DNA from: Desulfarculales bacterium UBA702
GTDB lineage: Bacteria; Desulfobacterota; Syntrophobacteria; Syntrophobacterales; Syntrophobacteraceae
Assembly (NCBI GenBank): GCA_002298165.1
Contig: DBMI01000034.1
Location: 26,873-47,547 of the forward strand
DNA length: 20,675 nt
Direction: 5' to 3'
The first letter of the stretch is position 1. Each line of letters starts with the position of its first letter. Below, one piece after another: positions 8,342-15,461 of this stretch. The notes under the pieces were generated by a model. The model searched no databases. It saw only the letters and a program-made list of their open reading frames with translations, and was not told the origin of the DNA. A program made the position numbers and the translations under genes.

Positions 8342-8466
8342 TTCCAATTGTTTACATGTCCTTCAAGGCGCCGTATCGTGGGGATACTCTAAAGGTGAGT
8401 CAAACGCAGGTCGGTTTTCCACCCTGCTTCATGATTGCGCGGTGTACCCCAAATTTGGAGGCAAAA

Positions 8467-9789
8467 ATGTTCTGGGTCCAATTCGGTGTTTTGTTGTTGG
8501 CAATCTATGTGGGTATTCGAGTTGGCGGGATGGGACTGGGGCTCATCGGCGGAACAGGGGTAACTATCTTTACCTTTGCTTTCGGCATGAACCCTGGAAA
8601 TCCGCCGATAGACGTCATGCTGATCATTATTGCCGTTGTTGCCGCTTCCGCCACACTGCACGCGGCCGGAGGCCTGGTCTACATGGTGCAGCTTGCCGAG
8701 AGGCTACTTCGCAGTCATCCCAAATATATAGTCTTTCTAGCACCCTTCTGCTCATACGTGCTTACCATGGCGGTCGGCACCGGCCACGCGGTTTACATGC
8801 TCCAGCCGATAATTGCCGATGTCTCCTACAAGACCGGCATACGACCGGAACGTCCAATGGCGGTTTCATCGATTGCCTCTCAGATGGGCATAACCGCAAG
8901 TCCGATCGCCGCGGCCGTTACAAGCTACCTGGCAATGACCCTCAAGGCGGGGTATAATCTGTCATTGTTCAACATCCTGTGCGTAACCATTCCCGCAACC
9001 TTCATCGGCTGGGTATTAGCCGCCCTTTGGAGTCTCAGGCGCGGCAAAGACCTGGAAAAAGATACCGAGTTTCAGCAGAGAATGGGAGACCCTTGCTTCC
9101 GAAGCCAACTCGAGGAAACGGTTACCCTTCTGAACGAAAAGATCTCAAACCGTGCGAAAAATTCAGTTTTGATCTTCTTCGCGGGGGTACTCACAATTGT
9201 GTTGATAGCAGTATTCAAGCTTGCCCCGGTCTTTAACGACAAACCTCTCTCAATGACCATCGTGGTTCAGATAGTGATGCTGACAACCGGCGCCATAATA
9301 ATGCTCTACTCAAGGGTAAAGGCCTCCGAGATCGCGGCATCCTCGGTTTTCAAGGCAGGCATGGCAGCAGTCATCGCTATTATGGGTATTGCGTGGATGA
9401 GTGATACATTCATCGATGCGAATAAGGGTGTCCTGGTCGCCAACATGCAGGCGATGGTCAGCCAGTATTCGTGGCTGTTCGCTCTGGCGATGTTCGCCGT
9501 ATCGGCTTTCGTCAAAAGCCAGGCGGCGACGCTGCTCATCATGGTGCCTATCGGCCTGGCATTGAAAATCCCGCAAAATCTTTTGATAGGTATGATACCG
9601 GCCTGCTACGCTTACTTTTTCTTCTGCTTCTATCCAAGCGACCTCTCCGCCATAAGCTTCGACCGCACCGGCACTACTCGCATCGGAAGCTACCTTTTCA
9701 ACCACAGCTTCATGATTCCGGGACTGATCGGTGTCGGCACCGCCACACTGGTAGGATATATAATCGGAGCGTTTTTGCTGAAGATTTAA
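8467..9789 (+). CDS. dcuB: DcuA/DcuB-family anaerobic C4-dicarboxylate transporter
   Basis: A 440-residue polytopic membrane protein (about 10-12 hydrophobic segments), close to the 433-446 of E. coli DcuA and DcuB. The N-terminus (LLLAIYVGIRVGGMGLGLIG, then GMNPGNPP), LLRSHPKYIVFLAPFCSYVL, MAVGTGHAVYMLQPIIADV and SQMGITASPIAAAV match the family at its most conserved stretches. It exchanges fumarate, aspartate or malate for succinate across the inner membrane during anaerobic growth. It lies directly downstream of the DcuSR-like pair, which favours DcuB-like regulated use, but sequence alone does not separate DcuA from DcuB. In E. coli DcuB also acts as co-sensor with DcuS. The start is ATG 8467 with GGAGG at 8457-8461; a longer frame from 8356 has no membrane character and was rejected. 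It ends at a clear terminator. Confidence 0.88.
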   Translation: MFWVQFGVLLLAIYVGIRVGGMGLGLIGGTGVTIFTFAFGMNPGNPPIDVMLIIIAVVAASATLHAAGGLVYMVQLAERLLRSHPKYIVFLAPFCSYVLTMAVGTGHAVYMLQPIIADVSYKTGIRPERPMAVSSIASQMGITASPIAAAVTSYLAMTLKAGYNLSLFNILCVTIPATFIGWVLAALWSLRRGKDLEKDTEFQQRMGDPCFRSQLEETVTLLNEKISNRAKNSVLIFFAGVLTIVLIAVFKLAPVFNDKPLSMTIVVQIVMLTTGAIIMLYSRVKASEIAASSVFKAGMAAVIAIMGIAWMSDTFIDANKGVLVANMQAMVSQYSWLFALAMFAVSAFVKSQAATLLIMVPIGLALKIPQNLLIGMIPACYAYFFFCFYPSDLSAISFDRTGTTRIGSYLFNHSFMIPGLIGVGTATLVGYIIGAFLLKI

Positions 9790-9827
9790 TGGTAGACAAA
9801 GTTGTTCGCAAAAATCGCGGGAAACGG

Positions 9828-9864
9828 AATGCCGCTGAAATCCATCAGCGGCATTTTCTTTTTT
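9828..9864 (+). terminator. Rho-independent terminator of the Dcu transporter gene
   Basis: A perfect 11-bp stem AATGCCGCTGA (9828-9838) / TCAGCGGCATT (9845-9855) with loop AATCCA is followed by a T-rich tract to 9864. It lies 38 bp after the transporter stop and closes the module. Confidence 0.9.
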
Positions 9865-9963
9865 AACGCTATGATGTATGAAAGAAGAGTCGGGACTATA
9901 TTCCTTGTACCCAATTCCTGCCAAATCAGCCCCGAAAGCGCGAGTTAAGACGGAGAAGCTGGA

Positions 9964-10221
9964 GTGATTACAATCGTTTTGCTCTTCTTTGGAGCGGTTT
10001 TCATCTATACCGGGGTTCTCCTGGTGGATCAGGAACCCACGGCCGCTGCTATCGCAGCGGTTATAGGCATTCTCCTGGCAGCGGGGCCTGCAATGAAAGC
10101 GATAAGCTACGTGCGGGCAAATTTCTTGCCGCCGCCCAGAACCGCGCCCCAGCGACAAAAGCCTCGAAAAACCCACCTCAGAGTGGTTGAACCAAAAGAC
10201 AAGAAGCCGACTATCCACTGA
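9964..10221 (+). CDS. Small two-helix membrane protein of unknown function
   Basis: An 85-residue protein with hydrophobic segments at about 2-22 and 27-48, separated by a short acidic turn (DQEP). A basic, Pro-rich cytoplasmic-type tail follows (PPPRTAPQRQKPRKTH, then KDKKP). The GTG start is supported by CGGAGAAG at 9951-9958, five bases upstream. I do not recognise a family; the compact hairpin plus positively charged tail could be a small inner-membrane accessory protein. It stands alone after the dcu terminator and ends 10 bp from the convergent lipoprotein gene. The reading frame has normal codon use and a good ribosome site, which is the case for it being real. Confidence 0.6.
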   Translation: MITIVLLFFGAVFIYTGVLLVDQEPTAAAIAAVIGILLAAGPAMKAISYVRANFLPPPRTAPQRQKPRKTHLRVVEPKDKKPTIH

Positions 10222-10231
10222 CTGCCCGTTT

Positions 10232-11494
10232 TTACTCAGACGTCGTGGAGCTTGGAGTCCCAACCGGAACGTTAATTTTTAGTTTTTTTTTCTGACGCTC
10301 GATCATAATTTTGATATTCGAGCCGCCGTTTGCCACGGCCTCGAGAACTTCCCCGACGTTTGTCACCGGCGCATCATCAACCTCTGCGATGATATCCGAT
10401 TTGCGAATACCTGCCTTTGCCGCCGGGCTTTCCGGAGTAACTTCGATAACCTCGACACCGTTACCCGACGTGGATGGCTGGATTTTGACGCCTAGGCGCG
10501 GGCGGGGCGGGTGCATAATCGTCATGTCGAATTTATCGGTAAGCAGCACGTACTGTGCGATTTCCGGATCGCAGGTGCTCTCGGGATAGTTGATGGGCAT
10601 GGGGGCAACCGTGCTGTACTGGTGCGGCACCCGCATGTTGGCCAGATATGGAATCCCGAGCCCGTCTGTCAAATGGCCTTTCCCGACTATAACCAATATC
10701 TTACACTTGCCATCACTTTCCTTCAGGTGCTGGACGATGGTTTCGGCCATCGTTTCTTCCCAGGCCAGTTGGGCTGCGAAGAAGGTTTCGAAGTTCTTTA
10801 TGTTGTTTTTGCCGTGGACCTCGAAGTCCTCCATTATCCGGGCCCTGTTTTTGGGATCGTCGAGGTGAAAATCCCGGGCCACTTTCGCGCGGTGATCGGC
10901 TGAAAGCGAGGCAAGACCGCCACGGGCTATCTCTTTTACGACATCTGAGGGGGCATTGAGGCCAATAACGGGGATGTGCTTTTCGCGGGCGAAGTCTATC
11001 AGCCCCCTATAGAGCTTGTATGGAAACCCCCAGGAGTCATTCCACTTCGTTTCGGCCAGGAATTTCTTTTCGTCGATCTCACCATTCATGTAGCGGTCGA
11101 GGATCGGCTGTGCAGAGCGCGGGAACATCTCCATTCCCATTATCACACAAGGGCTTTTAGTCTGAAGTGCTTTGAGGATCGCAAGCTGGACCTTGTGGTC
11201 TTCGACACTGGTATGGGTCTCGCCCACGTAGACAACCGATGATGCCGAAATTTTTTCAATGAGCTTATCCTGTGTAATCACATCACCGGTTGTCGTGTCA
11301 ATCACGTCTCCAATGCAAAGTTCCATACGCCCGCCTTTGACTGTCGGCTCGAGCCGGGTGGCAGTGGCGCACCCGCCCAGTACCAACGCTGAAACGATGC
11401 AAAGCCATAAACCCGGCCGGATGATAACCACGGACGAATTCAAAGAGCCCCGTTTTCGAAATAACCCTGCTAGCCGGTTAACAAATGGAATCAT
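10232..11494 (-). CDS. ChaN-like haem-binding lipoprotein fused to a C-terminal PDZ domain
   Basis: 420 residues. A basic N-terminus leads to a hydrophobic segment and the lipobox LVLGGC, with predicted lipidated Cys42, so it is a membrane-anchored lipoprotein. Residues about 60-310 form a ChaN-like domain: VVYVGETHTSVEDHKVQ, a central GMEMFPRSAQPILDRY and a late GKGHLTDGLGIP. ChaN proteins are thought to bind haem and act in iron or haem handling; the wider fold includes Tiki/TraB proteins. Residues about 333-408 are a PDZ domain (RLGVKI, then ESPAAKAGIRKSDIIAEVDD), which binds peptide C-termini. The two-domain layout suggests a scaffold that brings the ChaN fold to another envelope protein. 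A GAGGA lies nine bases before the ATG. The signal sequence is long (41 residues), so a later start (GTG near codons 22-23) is possible. Confidence 0.82.
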   Translation of the reverse strand: MIPFVNRLAGLFRKRGSLNSSVVIIRPGLWLCIVSALVLGGCATATRLEPTVKGGRMELCIGDVIDTTTGDVITQDKLIEKISASSVVYVGETHTSVEDHKVQLAILKALQTKSPCVIMGMEMFPRSAQPILDRYMNGEIDEKKFLAETKWNDSWGFPYKLYRGLIDFAREKHIPVIGLNAPSDVVKEIARGGLASLSADHRAKVARDFHLDDPKNRARIMEDFEVHGKNNIKNFETFFAAQLAWEETMAETIVQHLKESDGKCKILVIVGKGHLTDGLGIPYLANMRVPHQYSTVAPMPINYPESTCDPEIAQYVLLTDKFDMTIMHPPRPRLGVKIQPSTSGNGVEVIEVTPESPAAKAGIRKSDIIAEVDDAPVTNVGEVLEAVANGGSNIKIMIERQKKKLKINVPVGTPSSTTSE

Positions 11495-11830
11495 CTTTTT
11501 GGGTCCTCATCCAGTCCCGGAGGCGGGGCGGTTCGTAATTGAGAGAAAATCTCCTCACCGGACTACTTCAGCGAATGTAAAGCTACAGGGGAATGTCAGT
11601 TTCTCTGCTTTCTGGACAACTATCTCCAGATCGAATAGAATCATCCCTGCCGTCCACTCGCGGCACGCCCTTTTTGTGCACCTTTCAAGATTTCACAGGG
11701 TATAACAAATAGCCTGCTGATTAGGCAATTCTTCCCGCTGGCTTTCCTTCAATATTTAATCATGAGGGCAGGGCATGCCATACCACCCGCCCAAATAGCG
11801 ACGCCAATTTCACCAAAATGGAGGTAAACC
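11495..11830. other. Divergent intergenic region (336 bp), no gene found
   Basis: This spacer must hold promoters for the minus-strand lipoprotein gene and the plus-strand redox gene. I see a TATAAC-like -10 near 11701 but no convincing -35. The strong ribosome site GGAGGTAA directly precedes the ATG at 11831. No open frame in it has coding character. Confidence 0.5.
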
Positions 11831-12307
11831 ATGACCCCTGAAGAAATGAGAGACAGAGCAGCCGACGTTTTCAAGAAGCGCTTCCATTGCAGCCAGGCAG
11901 TTCTTCTGGCCGGCCAGGAAAAAATGGGTATTGTAAACGAAGAGGTGCTCAAGGCACTGGGCCTGTTCGGAGGCGGGATTGCCGGAACATGCCGCGTCTG
12001 CGGGGGGCTTACCGGCGGCGTTGCCCTGATATCGAGCCTTTTCAGCCGTGGAAACCTCGAACAGAAAGAAAATCCGAAAATGTGGTCGCTTGCCCACAAA
12101 TATATCCGCGCCTTCGAAGACCTCACCCGCGAATACGGCGGCACCGACTGCAAGGATATTTCCCGGATGAACTGGCAAGATAATGACCAGGTGAAGGAAT
12201 TCTACTCCAACCCGGAGAGCCGGAGAAGAATCTGCATCAAAGTTGTTGGCGATTCAGCCTATCTCCTGGGGAAATTGCTGGAAGATGAAGTGCTGAATAA
12301 GAAATAG
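11831..12307 (+). CDS. C_GCAxxG_C_C family redox protein
   Basis: 158 residues with the cysteine pattern that names this family: Cys20 in FHCSQAVLLA, Cys57 in CGGLTGG (with an extra Cys54, GTCRVCGG), Cys107 in TDCKDI and Cys135 in RRICIKVV. A glycine-rich loop LFGGGIAGTC precedes the central motif. Members are common in anaerobes and are described only as putative redox-active or metal-binding proteins; the substrate is unknown. No signal peptide or membrane segment is present, so it is cytoplasmic. The start is very clear: GGAGGTAA five bases ahead of ATG. It appears monocistronic, with a repeat-rich spacer downstream and a divergent lipoprotein gene upstream. Confidence 0.85.
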   Translation: MTPEEMRDRAADVFKKRFHCSQAVLLAGQEKMGIVNEEVLKALGLFGGGIAGTCRVCGGLTGGVALISSLFSRGNLEQKENPKMWSLAHKYIRAFEDLTREYGGTDCKDISRMNWQDNDQVKEFYSNPESRRRICIKVVGDSAYLLGKLLEDEVLNKK

Positions 12308-12392
12308 TTTCAATGCCCGGATCGGCTGCAGATTGGTTGCAAAAAGGGTATTAGAAAAGTAGATGGACGATAGCCCGTGCTGGTTGTAGCAC

Positions 12393-12450
12393 GGTCAGGA
12401 CGGACTGTTGCCTAAACCAGTGGTCGGGACGGGCTGTTGCCCAAAACCGT
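12393..12450. repeat. Two tandem 29-bp degenerate repeats
   Basis: Units 12393-12421 and 12422-12450 match at 24 of 29 positions. The shared cores are GGACGG and CTGTTGCC. They follow immediately after a short hairpin. The copy number is too low for a CRISPR array, and there is no spacer between the units. Confidence 0.6.
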
Positions 12451-12483
12451 TGCATGATTTATCGGGATCTCAGCTTCGAACAT

Positions 12484-12516
12484 CGTCATTCCCGCATGCT
12501 TCTGGCGGGAATGACG
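12484..12516. repeat. Perfect 12-bp palindrome, dispersed CGTCATTCCCGC-type element
   Basis: CGTCATTCCCGC (12484-12495) pairs perfectly with GCGGGAATGACG (12505-12516) across a 9-base loop. ATTCCC...GGGAAT palindromes of this kind are widespread intergenic elements in bacteria (for example the neisserial dRS3 family). It could act as a bidirectional terminator or RNA stabiliser. Confidence 0.75.
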
Positions 12517-12620
12517 TTCTTAGGCCAATGTCATCCATTTGCTTAAAAACTTTTAGAAAGCTCTATTTGGGCAGCAGACCCAAGAGACCACGCCATAATC
12601 AATGAGTGATCAAACAATGC

Positions 12621-12654
12621 CGTCATTCCCGGTGCTTCTGGGGGGAATCCGGCG
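12621..12654. repeat. Degenerate second copy of the CGTCATTCCC element
   Basis: The sequence begins CGTCATTCCC and keeps the loop core TGCTTCTG of the copy at 12484, but the right arm is decayed (GGGGGAATCC). It is followed by GTTTTTA, so on the plus strand it could retain weak terminator activity. Confidence 0.6.
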
Positions 12655-12785
12655 TTTTTAGAATGGGACGCTATACAACCTGTACTCACCCTGCATTTAA
12701 TCTCGACGAAAATGGACTTGTAATCCGGTCTTGAGTTTTCGGCTGGATAAGAACGACTATCCTTCTCCCCTTTTCCCCTTTCCGG

Positions 12786-12980
12786 TCAACTCAATCTGCC
12801 GCTCTGCCTGTATTCATCGAGGCTGCTTTTCTCGATCATCGCCGTCCCGCCCGTCCTCACGGTGCGAATCTCACCCCATTCGATGAGTTGGTAGATGACC
12901 CTCCGCCCGACTCCAAGGTATTTTGCAGCCTCGGAGATAGTCATGAGAGGAAGTGATACGAATTCTTCAGTACGGGGCAT
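12786..12980 (-). CDS. Small excisionase-like helix-turn-helix protein (MerR/HTH_17 type)
   Basis: A 64-residue DNA-binding protein: MTISEAAKYLGVGRRVIYQL is the HTH, followed by the short wing-like IEWGEIRTVRTGG and a basic/acidic tail with SSLDEYRQSGRL. This is the excisionase-type HTH_17 domain found in phage Xis proteins and in many small chromosomal regulators. It lacks any partner integrase here, so a regulatory role is as likely as an excision role. The start is the ATG at 12980, with GGGAG six bases upstream; an ATG at 13025 would add 15 residues but has no ribosome site. Its gene is flanked by palindromic repeats on the 3' side. Confidence 0.75.
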   Translation of the reverse strand: MPRTEEFVSLPLMTISEAAKYLGVGRRVIYQLIEWGEIRTVRTGGTAMIEKSSLDEYRQSGRLS

Positions 12981-13132
12981 TTCAATCTCCCGGATTTCAA
13001 ATTGCTTGTTCTCTCCCGAATCCATAACGACAGATTACTTAAACGTTTCGCTAATTTAGATCGATACAAACAATATAAATCCTTGCCTCTCCGAGAGCAC
13101 CCGCCAGGGAATAAAATATTTGGAAACCAGCT

Positions 13133-13909
13133 CTACCGTCCTCGCCATTTGGGCTCTTCTTTTTGCAGAAATGCCCGGACACCCTCTTCGGCATCCTCGG
13201 TGCAGCAAAGAGAGGCAAAAAGATTACCCAGCATGTCAAGGCTTTGCGGATACGGCATATCCTGCATCGCGTAGATGCCTTCCTTGCCAATTTGGAGGGC
13301 CAGCGGACTTTTGGCAGCAAGTTTTTGGGCCAGCTCCAGGGTGGCCGCCTCGAGTTCTTCCTTTGGAACCACCTTATTGACCAGACCGAGCCTCTCAGCT
13401 TCCGAGGCCGAAATCATGTTACCGGTCAGCACCATCTCCAGCACCTTTTTTCGTCCGATCAGCCGGGCCAGCGGCACCGCGGGGCCAAGACATATAAGCC
13501 CGACGTTGATTGCAGTGGTCCCGAACCTTGCGTCTTCGGCCGCCACGGTAAGGTCGCAGGCAAAGCTGAGCCCTGCGCCGTTGGCCACGCAGAGGCCCTG
13601 TACCGAAGCTATGACCGGTTTTTTCATCCGGGCTATCGTATGATTGTGTTCGTCCATCTTCCTGATGAATTCTCGGTATTGCTTCGGGGTTTTATCCTTG
13701 AATTCGCCGAGGTTTATACCCGCTGAAAAGTGTCGGCCGGCGGCCCTGATCACAACCACTCTGATCTCGGAATCGGCTTCCATCTCCATCAGGGAATCGT
13801 TTAGCTGCCGGGCGAAAGGCACTGTGAAAGTGTTCATCTCCTGGGGACGGTTCAGGGTGATAAACCCTATGTGTCCCTGCTTCTCAACGAGAATTTCGTT
13901 TTGGGCCAT
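13133..13909 (-). CDS. Enoyl-CoA hydratase/isomerase (crotonase) family protein, ECHDC3-like
   Basis: 258 residues with crotonase landmarks: ITLNRPQEMNTF, the oxyanion-hole segment GRHFSAGINL (about 58-67), the helix motif ANGAGLSFACDLTVAAEDARFG (109-130) and the C-terminal VRAFLQKEEPKW. By hand alignment the two catalytic glutamates of classical enoyl-CoA hydratase (Glu144 and Glu164 of the rat enzyme) are Gly113 and Ala133. The stretch INVGLICLGPAVPLARLIGR resembles ECHDC3-type proteins, which also lack these residues. Hydration of enoyl-CoA by the usual mechanism is therefore doubtful; isomerase, hydrolase or non-catalytic roles are open. The start is ATG 13909 with AAGGAGA six bases upstream; an upstream ATG at 13966 is rejected because it reads through a tandem repeat. 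Confidence 0.85.
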   Translation of the reverse strand: MAQNEILVEKQGHIGFITLNRPQEMNTFTVPFARQLNDSLMEMEADSEIRVVVIRAAGRHFSAGINLGEFKDKTPKQYREFIRKMDEHNHTIARMKKPVIASVQGLCVANGAGLSFACDLTVAAEDARFGTTAINVGLICLGPAVPLARLIGRKKVLEMVLTGNMISASEAERLGLVNKVVPKEELEAATLELAQKLAAKSPLALQIGKEGIYAMQDMPYPQSLDMLGNLFASLCCTEDAEEGVRAFLQKEEPKWRGR

Positions 13910-13949
13910 GGCATTTCTCCTTATTCTGGTTCCCCGGTCCCCCGGAAAG

Positions 13950-13981
13950 AAAGCTGCTGCCGCCAAAAGCTGCTGCCGCCA
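13950..13981. repeat. Perfect 16-bp tandem duplication upstream of the crotonase gene
   Basis: AAAGCTGCTGCCGCCA occurs twice head to tail (13950-13965 and 13966-13981), 41 bp upstream of the crotonase start codon on the minus strand. A perfect copy suggests a recent slippage event. It lies in the probable leader or promoter. Confidence 0.75.
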
Positions 13982-14061
13982 CTAATTTTGCTCTTCAAAA
14001 CTAAAGGAGTTGTAAGAAGGTAAGTACGCTTAGCGCCCGTGCAAAATCGGTATGTCAGTCT

Positions 14062-14086
14062 GCCGGGTGGCAGTTTTTGACCCGGC
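14062..14086. other. 7-bp hairpin GCCGGGT/ACCCGGC in the ftsB-crotonase spacer
   Basis: GCCGGGT (14062-14068) and ACCCGGC (14080-14086) flank an 11-base loop. On the minus strand it lies after the FtsB-like gene and before the crotonase gene, where a terminator is expected, but no T tract follows. The rest of 13910-14196 shows no gene. Confidence 0.4.
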
Positions 14087-14196
14087 CAGCTTGTTGGCAT
14101 CTATTTGTAGTATAAATAAAGGCTTAAGAGAGAAACACCCAAAAACGAGCTAGACTGAATGAAGGATTGACTCCTTTAATTGGGCCTAATCTTGTC

Positions 14197-14613
14197 TTAC
14201 CTGGCGGGAACGGGCTTTTTTCCCGGCATATTCTGCTTTGGGCCGGGATCTTTTTCGTCTTCCGGAAATTCGAGGACGACTTCATTTTCCTTTACCCAGC
14301 CCAGCTCCTGGCGAACCAGTTTTTCCTGGAGCTTTGGGTCTTTTTTGAACGCCTGGATCATCTCGAAAAGTTTCTGGTTCTCCTGTTTGAGCTTGACTAT
14401 TTTTTCCTCGAGATCCCTTACCTGATCGTTTTGTTTCGAGTAGCCGAGGAGCCCGTTGGTAGAGAATAAAATCGAATAGACCAGGAGCAGGTTTAAACCC
14501 AGGAGTAAGCAGACCAGAAGCCTGACGACATTGACTCCCTTGATCTTGATCTTGAACTTCGAATCGCTACCGGTTTCCCGGCCTTTTTTGCCATGATTTA
14601 CTCGACGATTCAT
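14197..14613 (-). CDS. FtsB/DivIC-family septum formation initiator
   Basis: 138 residues with the FtsB/DivIC plan: a basic cytoplasmic N-terminus (1-28), one membrane helix (about 29-50), a leucine/charged coiled coil (about 60-92, VRDLEEKIVKLKQENQKL) and the conserved C-terminal motif VRQELGWVKENEVVLEFPE (100-118). The family bridges cell-division proteins FtsL and FtsQ at the septum. It is somewhat longer than E. coli FtsB (103 residues), with an extended N-terminus and a Pro/Lys-rich tail. It stands alone, not beside eno or other division genes. Other single-pass coiled-coil proteins are possible, but the ELGWV..NEVV..F motif makes FtsB/DivIC the best call. Confidence 0.82.
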   Translation of the reverse strand: MNRRVNHGKKGRETGSDSKFKIKIKGVNVVRLLVCLLLGLNLLLVYSILFSTNGLLGYSKQNDQVRDLEEKIVKLKQENQKLFEMIQAFKKDPKLQEKLVRQELGWVKENEVVLEFPEDEKDPGPKQNMPGKKPVPAR

Positions 14614-15337
14614 AAGGGTGCCCCTTGCTCCAGATACCCGGTAATATAGTTTACATCGCGAGTTTTGACTTCAAAAAAATTCCAACGCCGATCACGAAAT
14701 AACAGGTCCTTGCTGCCAATAGCAATGAGGCCGGCAACCTCCCGGAGACTATGCACCGATCTTGCGGGCGATTTTGCAAAGACCGGTAAAAGAGGACGAG
14801 GTTCCCCTGATCACGACCCGCCGCAATCAGACCGGAAAATCAGGGCACAAGTTTCAATTTGAACCGCCCATGCGCCCCCCGGCCGGACAGTTCATCGTTT
14901 GCTCAGGTCATTTTTAATATTTAGACTAACTACTTGTCCAGGTTTGCACAGATTCCTTCGAGGACGCGGCACGCAATCTGCTCCACAATATCTGCAAATG
15001 AAGCCGACTCCGGAAACTGATGCGCACTTATCGATTAGCTATCTTTATCCACATGCGATGATTATCCAATATGTAACAAAAAGGCAGGACGCCTTCGTTT
15101 TTCACATAATGGAAATGTTGGCGAATGAATAATGGCTTTGTTTGGCAGTTGGGTTTTTAAAACCGCGTTCACTTTTGCCAATTCGCAGCCCCATTTTCTA
15201 GGGGTTAAATGTGGCAGGGTTTGCAAAACCAGCCGCTGACTGGATGAACAACCAGAGCAACTTGGCTTGTGACGTTTTTCTCTTGATAAGCTCTCATAAA
15301 TATTGAACAAAGCTCACTCTACAACAGGAAAAACAGG

Positions 15338-15364
15338 TTGACACTCTCAGATATTTTGCATAAT
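15338..15364 (+). promoter_or_regulatory. Likely khpA promoter with consensus -35
   Basis: A perfect TTGACA lies at 15338-15343, followed at a short 15-bp spacing by CATAAT (15359-15364), or at 17 bp by the weaker TAATTA (15361-15366). If used, khpA mRNA has a leader of about 180 bases that includes the palindrome at 15462. Confidence 0.5.
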
Positions 15365-15461
15365 TACACAAGTAACTCACGAAAGTTCCGCACGCGACGC
15401 ACCTCCAAGCTCCTCGCTCCCGCTCGAAAATCTCGGTTTCTCGTGAAAAGATTTGTTCCGG

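Larger units (their letters stand above)
12308..12785. other. Repeat-rich spacer (478 bp) without a convincing gene
   Basis: Beyond the three repeats listed separately, the spacer holds a 7-bp hairpin CCGTGCT (12375-12381) / AGCACGG (12388-12394) directly abutting the first tandem unit. A 65-codon frame at 12408-12605 runs through the repeats and has no coding character, so I do not call it. The palindromes may act as a terminator or transcript stabiliser for the redox gene. Confidence 0.5.

Noticed and set aside
8356..8466. N-terminal extension of the Dcu transporter
   Set aside because: The extra 37 residues are not membrane-like, are absent from the family, and the ATG at 8467 has a strong ribosome site.
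9310..10263. 317-codon minus-strand frame
   Set aside because: It overlaps the Dcu transporter and the terminator on the opposite strand, and its composition is not protein-like.
12393..12450. Possible mini CRISPR array from the 29-bp repeats
   Set aside because: There are only two units, directly adjacent with no spacer, and no cas gene nearby.
12408..12605. 65-codon open frame
   Set aside because: It runs through palindromic repeats and has no ribosome site or protein-like composition.
14665..14862. 65-codon plus-strand frame in the long spacer
   Set aside because: It has no ribosome site and a basic, low-complexity translation; another frame of the same stretch looks more protein-like.
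15212..15226. Sigma-54-like TGGCA...TTTGC on the plus strand
   Set aside because: The GG and GC elements are two bases too close for a -24/-12 promoter.
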